From assembly GCF_024139115.2 (NCBI RefSeq), contig NC_085140.1, forward strand, positions 16,003,085 to 16,067,084: DNA of 64,000 bases. The letters are read 5' to 3'. A program made the position numbers and the translations under genes. The DNA comes from Armigeres subalbatus. Lineage: Eukaryota > Arthropoda > Insecta > Diptera > Culicidae. Every line of letters begins with the position of its first letter. Within the stretch, counting starts at the first letter, position 1. Under the pieces are notes generated by a model, which worked only from the letters and a program-made list of their open reading frames with translations, made no database searches and was not told the origin of the DNA. Positions 31,430 through 42,900 of this stretch are shown here, one piece after another.

Positions 31430-33576
31430 CAGGCCGGACTCGATTATCCGGATTGTGGAAAAAATTTCACTCCGGATAATCGAACCCTCCGGATAATCGA
31501 GCCATTTTTTGGTTGTTGCTGAAAATTTAACTTTTGCTCAAATAATCTTTATTTTGGTTATAGAACATCTAATAAAATATCCCGTTGGTCCGGTCATGGA
31601 TTCTGACTACCGTTAGAGGTCAGCGCCGATCCGAAAATCGTCGGCGGTAACGTTTGTCATAATGTTGGTCGGCGCTGGCTAGGCGATTTTTTAAATTACG
31701 TTCGTAATGTAAATTTTTTTTCAGGATATTTTAATATATTAACGGGAGATTTCCCTGCAAAAATCTAATGAGCTGTCCCAGAAGATTCTTCCAAGTTTTT
31801 CGAATTTTCAACCGGAATTGCTCTAAAGTTTTCACGGGAATTTCTTTGACAATTTCACGGAAAATTGTTTAGGAGTATGCCTATGCCACCGGGCATGCAT
31901 GCCTCGAATTTAACAGAATTTCCTTGTGATTTTTTTTGAAAGTTTCACAAAAACTGTTTCCAACGGAATTTCAACTGGATTTTTTTACGAAATTTCTTTG
32001 GATTTCTACGTGAAACTCCTTATATTGTATATTAGTAACTCTTCGGAAATTCTACGAGATTTTTTTTAAAAGACGAAGGGTCGTTTGGTTGAAAGTCATT
32101 TGACCTAATACCACATGGCCGAATAATACGTAAAGCCGAAAGCTATCTAGCCGAATTCCATTTGTTCGATACGGTTATTATGTGGAAAATGGTTTGGCGG
32201 AAAAAGCCGTATGCCCTCGTTTGGTCGAATAGGCCTTGTCATCGAAAATTCCATTTGCGGAAAACGCTCCATTTGTTCACTAGGTGCTGTGTGAATGTCC
32301 TGTCCGACGTCTAATGTTAAGTGTTAAGTATTCAGTCTGTGCGAGCTCTGGTCAAAGATGGTGATCCTGTCTTTCTTACTTTTAAATTCTACAAAAAGAT
32401 CTTCCTAATTTTTAAGGAAATTTACTCAGAATTTCAACGGTAGTGTTTCGAAATTGCGAAGGATATTCTTCAGAATTTTCATTAAAAGTTCTTAGTTTTT
32501 ACGAAAAGCTTTTTCGATTTTTGAACGAAAAAAATATAAGGAACTTTTGAGAAAAATCGATTTTTGAACGAAAAAAATATTCACGAGAAATTCTGTGGAG
32601 TTTCAACAGGATTGCCATAAACTGTCGGCGGCGACGGCGCACATCTCTAACCGAGTGGTCCTCCGGGAAATCTGGAGGGTGCAAAAGAATGAAAACTTCT
32701 AAATTTTATCGTTAAGCACCAAGATTTTTCTGATGCATTTGTTTTTGTATTATGCTGTGGCCTTCCGTAAATTCCGGAACATCCGTAAAATAAAAGAAAA
32801 AATAATGAATTTCATTGCATAGCACCATTTGGCATTCTAACAACGGAATTTATTTCATTTGATATATTTAAACTAAGTACTCTGCAGTACATAAAATTCG
32901 TCTACATTCAGCTCGGTCAGTATTTGCACGTCGCCAACTTTGTAGTCCACGGAGGGAACTCAAATCGAACCACCTTGCTCTCTGCGCACCTCGCCTTCTT
33001 GTCCCCTGATCCCTATCAGGAACCATTTTCACCAGGTTATTGTCCGACATTCTGAGCATGACATTATGTATGGATCACCTTTGACACCGAGTGATTCTTT
33101 AGAAAATGAAAATATTCATTTCATAACTAAGGGAAGATCCATTAATTACGTAAAGCAAAACATGCTCTTTTCAATTCCTCTCCCCCTATGTCACACTTTT
33201 TGTACGTTACGTAATTTTGCGTTGCGTAATTTATGAACGAACCCATTCCGGATATTCCGGAGGACCACTTGGTTACCCCACTCTTCCTCTCGCAACCCTT
33301 TTTATGGAAGGTTTAATTTTTGTACGGACCGTAACGCTTGGTCTGACTTCCTCCCTCCCCATAAAGCGTTACGTAATTTGTGAACAGTCCCTTAGGAAAG
33401 CGAGAAAGGCGCTAGCATTACTAGGTTTCTTGCACATATGAGATACGTTACGGATACACACTGATAATACATATTTCTATAGATGGTTCAAAATATTTCT
33501 CCGGATAATCGAGCAATTTTCTCCGGATAATCGAGCCTCCGGTTAATCGAGCCTTCGAATAATCGAGTCCGGCCTG
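31430..33576. mobile_element. 2.1-kb TA-flanked element with repeated end motif
   Basis: Ends CAGGCCGGACTCGATTATCC (left) and, reverse-complemented, CAGGCCGGACTCGATTATTC (right). TA flanks both (31428-31429 and 33577-33578). The motif CCGGATAATCGAG occurs about three times at the left end and four at the right. The interior has no transposase; it holds a decayed RTE fragment (32866-33058) and AT-rich DNA. The likely relation is pogo/Tc1-mariner, non-autonomous. Confidence 0.85.
32866..33058 (-). pseudogene. RTE-type C-terminal fragment
   Basis: The minus strand encodes RMSDNNLVKMVPDRD, GTRRRGAQRARW and a Trp/Arg-rich end, matching the extreme C-terminus of the RTE frames at 17745-18404 and 42714-43436. 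It has internal deletions and no intact frame start. It is a 5'-truncated relic nested in the element at 31430-33576; no clean target duplication was found. Confidence 0.8.
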
Positions 33577-33735
33577 TACAGCACTATGAGTGTTTGGGCT
33601 TCCTTTTAAATGCTTTTGGGTGATCATATAGCTTCTACGTATACTTAGTACACAAGAAAGGCAAAAATGAGCCTTCATGTATCTTACAAAATGATAAAAT
33701 TGGGCAGAATTGTATTCTTGGTCCTCAAAGCTTAA

Positions 33736-33864
33736 CCCTTAAAGGCGCAAGGCGATTTTTTTTAAATTCGTCGGAAATATTTCTAACGTAAATAACCATT
33801 GGAATTATTAACATTAAACGTATTTTCGGTTTGTTGTTTTAAAACAACATTGCGCATTTAAGGG
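33736..33864. mobile_element. 129-bp piggyBac-like MITE
   Basis: Terminal inverted repeats CCCTTAAAGGCGCAA and, from the right end, CCCTTAAATGCGCAA (one mismatch), with TTAA on each side (33732-33735 and 33865-33868). Both features are diagnostic for piggyBac-type elements. Confidence 0.88.
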
Positions 33865-33869
33865 TTAAG

Positions 33870-34420
33870 AGTTCAATAGTGTAGCGATGTTGTTTTACTG
33901 CGGGGTATTGCGGGGCACAATACTGTTTTGTTCGTTAAATATTGCGTAAAATATGCTTTTACAAAACTACTCAAAACTAAATTCTGGACGGAGCTATTAT
34001 TACATTATCAAGCCTATTGCATAGATCTGTTTAACAGCTTTGTAACGATATATAAATATGTTACTTTTGAGACGAAAATATGGCAAAGCTGTCAGTTTTC
34101 CCAAAAAAACGTAAAAATGTCTTTCCTATGAGGGGCTAGTTTGAACGCCCCCCACCCCTCCCTAAAAAATCTAAAAAATAAAAACCGTCCTGTTATTCTG
34201 AAAAAAAAAAAGATGTACTTAATGAGATCTTTTTTTTTCTGAATCCAGTTATCAATTTCGAGTGACATATATTATGAATATTGTGTTATATTAGTTATAT
34301 AACACAATAATTAATATTTTAAGTTATTCTTGTAATGTCCAAGCTTGCCTTTTGACGAGGTACTTCTATTTTTTTCTTCGTAATTTTCAATTGCATAGAA
34401 TCCAGAAAAAAATAGTATAT
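33870..34420. other. AT-rich spacer, no gene
   Basis: Nothing beyond A/T runs and short chance frames is visible. Confidence 0.4.
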
Positions 34421-34429
34421 AATAACACT

Positions 34430-34597
34430 TATAGATAGTAGAATCTATAGATGAGCAAAAGCATGGTTGGGTTCGTTTTTTTTACCGTGTACCAGGCGCA
34501 TATGACATCACATACACCTTTATATTTTCATTGAAATCGTGACGTCATGCTCGTTTGGAGACAGAGGATTTATCTTCGCTCATCTATACTATCTATA
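34430..34597. mobile_element. Small MITE with TATAGATAGTA ends (copy 1)
   Basis: Inverted ends TATAGATAGTA...TAGATGAGC and GCTCATCTATACTATCTATA. Its counterpart is at about 43476-43643 in the second copy, so it predates the duplication. Confidence 0.6.
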
Positions 34598-35742
34598 AAA
34601 CTACCTATTTTAACACATGTTCAAGAGTTGTTTGGAATTATATTTAAGAATTCTACAAATCATTGTAATATGGTAATTTTTTGATACTTCGTGATATTTT
34701 CGGTAATATTTGAAAAGTAAAATATCTTAAGTTTAGTATTTTTCCACAACTAACCTAATATAATAGAAGGTTATGATGGTGGATGATATACTCCAAAATA
34801 TTTTTTTTAATTTGGAAAATAAGGAATAAGTCAAAAACTTTGATAATTCCAATATGCTAATATTGAATGGGAACGTTCAAACTTTTTAATAATAAATTAA
34901 TGATTTTATTTTAATGGATCTTTTTCTTATTGGCATTTTAATGGATAGCACACTAAAAAAAAACAAAATTCTAGACATTTAAAATACAAAATTGATTAAA
35001 TTACGAGTCGAATGTTTTGATTTACCAAAAGGTGCTTTAGAAAAACAAATAATGATGTTGATCGGAAACAAAGATTTGGGTCTTCGGGTGTTAAAACTCA
35101 TATTAGTTGTTTTAAAATTTTGTGGATTTTTGGTAAACCAACCCCAATGACTATGATGCAGTTATACACTGCTTTACTTACTTCATTGCTAAGTTCTCTA
35201 AGTTATTAAGAACGATTTATTTTATTAGAGAGAATGGTCTTTATCCTCACAGAAATTTGTGATAATTTGAATAGCCTCATCAGTTACTCTGGAAGGTATT
35301 CTTCAAAATAGTTTGAATAAGATAAAACCAAGAGCTGAACACTAAAATAATATGTTGGGTATATTTTAAGATACTTTACGTTTTTACTGCTTTCGTTTTT
35401 CTGCTTTCGTTTTTATGATTTATGCTTATAAGAAAAAACCACACTAGACTGCCATGCAATGTCTATTGGCTCTGTCAAATGATTTGCAACCAGGCTTGTT
35501 AGCCCGAAAGTCGTTCGTTTTTTCTGCCTTCAAATTCCTACTGGCCAGCTTATTAGCTTTTAAATTATAATTTAATAAGCAAATTCTATGTCACTATTCA
35601 TGAATGTGAGGTAAGTAGAATACGATCGAGAATCCAAACATATTTCAAACATTTTTGAAAAAAAAAACTATTGGTCTCCATAATCAATTGAACTATTCAT
35701 ATTAAATATTTTTAATTCTAAATGAACTTTATTGTGTTTTAA

Positions 35743-36411
35743 CCCTTCCGTTACCAACCTCCCTTTTGAAAACGAAAATAAAAATCTTTTTGGCTGTAAC
35801 TTTTTTGTTTTTTGACATTTTTTTTCGCAATTTTTACTAAAAGAAGCGGAATTTATTCAAGTTTCAGGTTCTCTATGAATTTTCAGGACTGGTCACTTGA
35901 TACCGGAATTATTCCGGATTTAAAATGGGTGTTAGCTTTTGGCCATATGCCAGAACGCATACTTCAGAAATGATTATTTTAGATATTTTGAAGAGAATCG
36001 ACGCATAAACTATACCAAATTTGATCAGGAATTTGATCGTCCGAAATATGGCCTGTATATCCGGAGGTTCCGCCGGAACCTGTTACGGGTTCACTTTAAG
36101 GAAATAGGAGAATACCATCATACAACCCATCAAACTTCATGATTTCAAAAACTATGCCATTCTATGCTAGTTTTGTACTTCCTGGGCCGTATTTGAATAG
36201 ATTGGAACCGGTAAACTGATTTGCCGAGTCCCGGTTCAAGGGACAATTTTGGGAAATAAGCAAACCCCATCATGCGACGTATCAAACTTCATGATTTTAA
36301 AAATTTATGACATTCTTTGGTAGTTTTGTACTTCCTAAACCGTATTTGAACCGATTGGAAACGGTAAACGGATTTATCGAGTACTGGTTTGAGTGTCAAT
36401 TTTGGGAAGGG
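35743..36411. mobile_element. 669-bp TTAA-flanked insertion
   Basis: Ends CCCTTCC and GGAAGGG with TTAA on both sides (35739-35742 and 36412-36415). Copy 2 of the duplication has an unfilled site near 44740-44760. Inside, two ~160-bp direct repeats (about 36075-36240 and 36241-36400) share CGTATTTGAA, GATTGGAA and TCAAACTTCATGATTT. There is no transposase; it is piggyBac-like. Confidence 0.82.
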
Positions 36412-37284
36412 TTAAAGAAACCAATAGTGAGCGAGAAACTGCTCAAATGATCAGACAATCAGTTCTTGAGGTTTTCACAAATTCTATTCTTATGATAATT
36501 GCATAAACTTTGAAGGTTAAAATAATATAACTGTGAAATTTGAAATATTTTTAAATTTTTAATTTGAATAAACGTTTGATATTCTAAAGAAACTTCTTTT
36601 AAAGAAATTTAAGGAGCCTGAACAAACTATTTAGGTTTTAAAACCCAAGCAGCACAACTTGTTTCACTACTGAACATTCCACTATGTTGCAACTATTCGG
36701 AAAGAAACAATCTATGCGTATGTGCCATCAAATATAACTCTCTGGCAATCTAAAAAGCGCAAGAGGTGGATCAAACATCCTTCGATTGCAGTAAAATTGC
36801 AATAATAATGCAAAATACTACAGCGGAAAAAAAAGGAAATGGAAATAAAAAACTGGAATCGATTTATGAATCTTATGATTGATAGTACTTCACTCTACCG
36901 CAGCACCATTCAACACTTCGAAGGGACTGCATGTTGACTCACCATAAAAACCATACGATTATGAAGTTTTGTACTCGGGTTTTCTGTTACTTGATTGCAG
37001 CATCATAGGAAAAAATTGTGAGTTGTCAAAACGTTGAACGATGGTAAATTAAACATGAAGACACACTCAACTTATCTTCAACTTAATTTAAATAAACAAT
37101 TAAATTTTGAAAGACACATTGAAGTTACATGGTAAAAAATATGCAACTTAATGATGTGCACTATTCTTTGGTTGTTTTGTTTTTCAATGTCTTTTAATGA
37201 AACTGAATAGAAACAAGGTTTATTTTAGTGGAGATTCAAAAATTGTCCATACTGCCTCCTCTTTGAGTCTTAATTTAAAAAAAA

Positions 37285-37436
37285 TATTTTAATCTTTTTA
37301 GTGGAATGTATTCAACCGTCTAAGACGAGTTTAGTACTCTCCATTTAACTCCACCAATTATTTTGAAATCTTTGCAGATACGTATTTCGACCACAACTGT
37401 GTCGTCTTCAGTGTCCCGTACTTGACTCGACTTTTC
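37285..37436. mobile_element. Half of a foldback MITE
   Basis: Starts TTTTTAGTGGAATG and runs through AGACGAGTTTAG, CAGATACGTATTTCGACC and GTACTTGACTCGACTT, matching one arm of the family at 11981-12270. The other arm is absent. Confidence 0.75.
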
Positions 37437-37742
37437 TAAATGGCAATTTTTTTTTCAATTTTTAAAAGTTTTTCAAACCAATAGAGGGATTTTTTTAGAT
37501 TTATAAACTTTATCAGTCGAAATACGATATCTAGCAATTATCTACATAGTTTTCAATCATAAAAAGGCATTTTCACATACAGAGGTTATAGGAAAAAGTT
37601 CGAAGTCGTAGAACTTGCTGCAAAATTGGGGTTTAAATTAAAAACATAATTTTGTGTAACAATTTATAACTCACTGCCTATTATTATCATATGAAAATTA
37701 ATTTTGATCACTTTTTCTACAATAATAAATGTGACTGGAAAA

Positions 37743-38184
37743 GACGAGCTCGGTGGTCTAGTGGCTACCGCTTCTGCCTTATACGCAGGAGGTCGTGGGT
37801 TCAATTCCAGGTTCGTACCTTTCCTACTTTGTATTTCTATCTTAGTTCTTTCTGTGTCTCACGTTCTACCAAAAGGATTCCTACTGTTATCTATAACCTT
37901 CCACACAATCCCAAAACCTCCCGTGGCACCTATGAGAGGTCGTAGAGTTCTCTGCATCTTTCTTAAGTAGGTGTCCAACTAATCATCCTTCCCCTTCCTC
38001 AGCATTCGCAAGGACGTGGCCAGGACAGATCTCGACTATTGGAGAGTGCATTGCTTCCATCTAAGAGATAGTGATTAGTCCCAAATTAATATCTGTGGTA
38101 ACGGATGAAAGTGATGCTACTCTCATACAATAGTCTTGGCTTGTACCACCTACGAATTTGTGCGAATTGCTCAATGCTAATGCT
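37743..38184 (+). mobile_element. tRNA-derived SINE (Feilai-like)
   Basis: Contains pol III promoter boxes: A-box-like TGGTCTAGTGGCTACCG and B box GGTTCAATTCC near 37798-37808. It is flanked by a 22-bp target duplication with one mismatch (37721-37742 and 38185-38206), as expected for LINE-mediated insertion. The 3' end shows TGCTAA repeats rather than poly(A). Assignment to Feilai rests on tRNA origin and size; a search would settle it. Confidence 0.87.
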
Positions 38185-38394
38185 AATAATAAATGTGTCT
38201 GGAAAAATCATACCAAATCTTATTCGTTAAGTTCTCACGTGCAAGTAAACTCGTTTGCATTTTCAAAGGAGCTTGAGTTTGTTTTTATGCAAAATCGCTT
38301 CGTTTCACTCATTTACCGAAAAATCAATCGAGACGAAAATGCAAAAAATCCTAAGATGAGCCATGGATGATTCTAATAATGGAGATATTTCCTT

Positions 38395-38551
38395 GATTCA
38401 AATCGTAGGTCATAGTCACTGACACTGACAGAAAAACACTATTTGGTTTCTTTTTCTGCAAATGAAAGTCACTATTTGGTCTCTATTTTCGTCAACGTTG
38501 GTCACTAAAGCCATTATTTTGAGCAGCATTGATCGCAACCAGTCTTGATAT
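38395..38551. repeat. Partial copy of the 46015-48720 family
   Basis: Shares AGTCACTATTT, CGTTGGTCACTAA and CAACCAGTCTTG-type end sequence with the right end of the element at 46015-48720. The left end is missing. Confidence 0.55.
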
Positions 38552-38956
38552 GACTATCAAGTCCGTTCTTTAAGTTTTTTCAGCTTCTTTCTATAAAGTA
38601 AAATTACACGCCATAGTTCGTGCTCCAATTTTCGCGAATACAGTTAAACCTCCATGAGTCGATGTTCTATGACTCGATATCGACTCATGGAAGCAAATTA
38701 TTCCATATTAAAAAATATTTTCTGGGTTACTATGATGGTCCCTTCAAACAGCTTCCCAAGGATTTTATATTCCACATCTCGATATTTCCATGAGTCGACA
38801 ATCGACTCATGGAGATTTTACTGTATTTAAAGTTCAGACACACTTTCTCCAAGTGTACAAGCTCATCGCTATTTTATTAAAATGCTATAAAGCAGTTACA
38901 AATATATAATTAACATTATGTCCTACTGGCAGGGATGTCAATCTCCCCGGAGAATT

Positions 38957-39065
38957 CACCGCGGTGCACATGTGCGCCTGCACCGCGGTGAGTTCTGCGA
39001 ATATTACCGCGGTGTTTCATGCTACACTCACCGAGACGCACCGACACCGCGGTGCCACCGCGGTG
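38957..39065. repeat. Cluster of CACCGCGGTG palindromes
   Basis: Four perfect copies (38957-38966, 38981-38990, 39045-39054, 39056-39065) and one with a single change (39005-39014) within 109 bp. The surroundings are AT-rich, so the G+C is striking. Just upstream, CAGGGATGTCAATCT (38930) looks like a hAT-type end, but no partner end was found. Confidence 0.85.
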
Positions 39066-39170
39066 TGCAGCAGAATAGCAGCAAATTACAGTATGATTCC
39101 CGAGTATGCGTATATTTGCCAAATATTAAAGTGAATATGAAATTGTATCGAATATGCTTGATGAGTAGAA

Positions 39171-39968
39171 CGATGTCCGATGCCATTTTGAAATCCAATA
39201 TGGCGGACCGAAATTCATGATGGCGGCCATATGGACCAATTATTTGACGTGAAACCTTGCAATATGGGTGTCTATCGATCGGGTTTGATGAGTAGAACTC
39301 GAAAATCGATGTCCGACGCCATTTTGAAATCCAATATGGCGGACCGAAATTAAAAATGGCGGCCATATGGACCAATTATTTGACGTGAAACCATGCAATA
39401 TGGGTGTCTATTTGATGAGTAGAACTCAAAAATCGATGTCCGATGCCATTTTGAAATCCAAGATGACATACCAAAATTCAAAATGGTGACCATATGAACC
39501 AATTATTTAACGTGAAACCATGCAATATGGGTGTCTATCGAACGGGTTTGATGAGTAGAACTCGTAAATCGATGTCCGATGTAATTTTGATATCCAAGAT
39601 GGCGGACCAAAATTCAAGATGGTGGCCATTTAAACTAACTATTTGACCTGAAACCATCCAATATGGGTGTCTATCGATCGGGTTTGATGAGTAGAACTCG
39701 TAAATCGATGTCCGATGCCATTTTGAAATCCAATATGGCATACAGAAATTCAAGATGGCGGCCATATGTACCAATTATTTGACGTGAAACCATGCAATAT
39801 GGGTGTCTATCGATCGGGTTTGATGAGTAGAACTCGAAAATCGATGTCCGACGCCATTTTGAAATCCAATATGGTGGAACGAAATTCAAAATGGCGGCCA
39901 TATGGACCAATTTTTTGGCCTGAGACCATGCAATATGGGTGTCTATTTGATGAGTAGAACTCGAACAT
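39171..39968 (+). repeat. Tandem array, 136-bp unit, six copies
   Basis: CGATGTCCGA starts units at 39171, 39307, 39434, 39570, 39706 and 39842. Spacing is 136 bp except one 127-bp unit, and the last copy is also short. Each unit carries ATGGCGG motifs and TTGATGAGTAGAACTCG. Open frames across it on the minus strand are repeat by-products. Confidence 0.93.
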
Positions 39969-39969
39969 T

Positions 39970-42900
39970 TAATGCTGGGTAAAGCGTACCATTGGTACTT
40001 CGCGTACCTGAAGGAATAAAATAGACCCCATCTCGCGGTCCTTAGCCTCTTACCCAGCAACTCCTATCCCTACCTCCCCACGGTGCTGGCCGGGATACGA
40101 GCAACCTTAGGAAAGATCAGGTAACCAACCCCAGTGGGAACTATGGTCGTATGCTGACAGGAAGGGGTTTGCTCCTCTCCGGAGGTGCAAATCTTATTGA
40201 GCGTCTGTTCTCCATGTCAGGATCGGCTCACAACAGCGTCTGTTCTCCATGTTAGGGCGGCTGATCATCGTCCGAGTGTCAGCGAGGGACTCTAAAGTGA
40301 AACTGTGCACCATGGTCCACCGGAAATAAGGAGGAATGGTCCTCCGGAAATTTAGGGGTTTGGTGTCAGGCCCTGCAAGCCAGCCTTTAAAAATCATAAG
40401 CAACGAACAATCAACAAGAGAGTACGGACCGGAACCATCGGCGAAGACCACTGCGACGAAAAGGGACTAGCGATTGGAAACTCAGTTCGTGGAACTGCAA
40501 ATCTCTCAACTTCATCGGGAGCACACGCATACTCGCCGATGTGCTCAAGGACCATTGATTCGGCATCGTAGCGATGCAGGAGGTTTGTTGGAAGGGATCA
40601 ATGGTGCGAACGTTTAGAGGTAATCATACCATCTACCAGAGCTGCGGCAACACACATGAGCTGGGAACAGCTTTCATAGTGATGGGCGATATGCAAAGGC
40701 GCGTGATCGGGTGGTGGCCGATCAATGAAAGAATGTGCAGGTTGAGGATCAAAGGCCGGTTCTTCAACTTCAGCATAATCAACGTCCATAGCCCACACTC
40801 CGGAAGCACTGATGATGATAAGGACGCATTCTACGCGCAGCTGGAACGTGAGTACGACAGCTGCCCAAGCCACGACGTCAAAATCATCATAGGAGATTTG
40901 AACGCTCAGGTTGGCCAAGAGGAGGAGTTTAGACCGACTATTGGAAAGTTCAGCGCTCACCGGCTGACGAACGAAAACGGCCTACGACTAATTGATTTCG
41001 CCGCCTCCAAGAATATGGCCATTCGTAGCACCTACTTCCAACACAGCCTCCCGTATCGGTACACCTGGAGATCACCACTGCAGACAGAATCACAAATCGA
41101 CCACGTTCTGATTGATGGACGGCACTTCTCCGACATTATCGACGTCAGGCCATATCGTGGCGCTAACATCGACTCTGACCACTATCTGGTGATGGTTAAA
41201 CTGCGCCCAAAACTATCCGTCATCAACAATGTTCGGTACCGACGACCGCCGCGGTACGACCTAGAGCGACTGAAGCAACCTGATGTCGCCACTGCATTCG
41301 CGCAGCATCTCGAGGCAGCGTTGCCGGAAGAGGGTGAGCTCGATGGGGCCCCTCTTGAGGACTGCTGGAGTACAGTTAAAGCAGCCATTAACGACGCAGC
41401 GGAGAACAACGTCGGGTATATGGGTCGAAGTCGACGGAACGATTGGTTCGACGAAGAGTGCAGACAGATTCTGGAGGAGAAGGACGCAGCGCGGGCGGTC
41501 GCGCTGCAGCAAGGTACCCGGCAGAACGTGGAACGTTATAGACGGGAGCGGAGACAACAGACCCACCTTTTTTCAAGAGAAGAAACGCCGCCTGGAAGAA
41601 GCGGAGTGCGAGGAGATGGAACAGCTGTGCCGTTCTCAAGAAACACGCAAGTTCTATCAGAAGCTCAACGCATCCCGCAAAGGCTTCGTGCCGCGAGCCG
41701 AAATGTGCCGGGATAAGGATGGGAGCATCTTGACGGACGAACGTGTGGTGATCGAAAGGTGGAAGCAGCACTACGAGGAACATCTGAATGGCGCTGAGAG
41801 TACAGGCAGAGAAAGTCAAGGCAGCGGAGGAGATGACTACGTCAGTTCAGTGGACGATGGAAGCCAACCAGCCCCCACCTTGAGGGAAGTTAAGGATGTC
41901 ATTCAACAGCTAAAAGCGAATAAAGCAGCTGGTAAGGATGGCATCGGAGCTGAGCTCATCAAGATGGGCCCGGAAAAGCTGGCCACTTGCCTGCACAAAC
42001 TGATAGTCAGAATCTGGGAAACCGAACAGCTACCGGAGGAGTGGAAGGAAGGGGTTATATGCCCCATCTACAAGAAAGGCGACAAACTGGAGTGTGAGAA
42101 CTTTCGAGCGATCACCATCCTTAATGCCGCCTACAAAGTGATATCCCAGATCATCTTCCGTCGTCTGTCACCATTAGTGAACGAGTTCGTGGGAAGTTAT
42201 CAAGCCGGCTTCGTTGACGGCCGCTCGACAACGGACCAGATCTTTACTGTACGGCAAATCCTTCAAAAATGCCGTGAATCCTGGTATTCACGGCATTTTT
42301 GAAGGATTTGCCGTCGGGTCGGACCTGGTTCCCAACGCACCATCTGTTCGTTGATTTCAAGGCGGCATACGACAGTATAGACCGCGTAGAGCTATGGAAA
42401 ATTATGGACGAGAACAGCTTCCCTGGGAAGCTTACCAGACTGATCAAAGCAACGGTAGATGGTGTGCAAAACTGTGTGAAGATTTCGGGCGAACACTCCA
42501 GTTCGTTCGAATCGCGCCGGGGACTAAGACAAGGTGATGGACTTTCGTGCCTGTTGTTCAACATTGCGGTAGAAGGTGTTATGCGGAGAGCCGGGTGTAA
42601 CAGCCGGGGTACGATTTTCAACAGATCCAGTCAATTTATTTGCTTCGCGGATGACATGGACATTGTCGGCCGAACATTTGCAAAGGTGGCAGAACTGTAC
42701 ACCCGCCTGAAACGTGAAGCAACAAAAGTGCGCAACAAACAAGGTGAATGCGTCAAAGACAAAGTACATGCTTGTGGGCGGAACCGAGCGCGACAGGGCC
42801 CGCCTGGGAAGCAGTGTTACGATAGACGGGGATACCTTCGAGGTGGTCGAGGAATTCGTCTATCTCGGATCCTTGCTAACGGCTGACAACAACGTTAGTC

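Larger units (their letters stand above)
31150..33690. repeat. Repeat of the CTAGCGG...TTTCTCG family, split by an insertion
   Basis: The left part starts ATTAATCCCCCTAGCGGTAA and includes TTGTCTTTCTCGTACATTAT. The right part (33577-33690) has CTTAGTACACAAGAAAGGC. Related copies are at 47930-48245, 56760-57110 and 62236-62300. It was the host of the element at 31430-33576. Confidence 0.6.
34421..37253 (+). repeat. Direct duplication, copy 1
   Basis: Closely matches 43467-45835 in the same orientation, with a few percent divergence and small indels. Copy 1 has an extra TTAA-flanked element (35743-36411). Copy 2 has ~150 bp near 45670-45815 that copy 1 lacks. Both copies run into a half-copy of the foldback MITE family at their right ends. 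No gene is supported inside. Confidence 0.9.

Noticed and set aside
38916..40060. Minus-strand frames of 79-129 codons
   Set aside because: They lie on the CACCGCGGTG cluster and the 136-bp tandem array and repeat the same peptide with each unit; no start or splice context.
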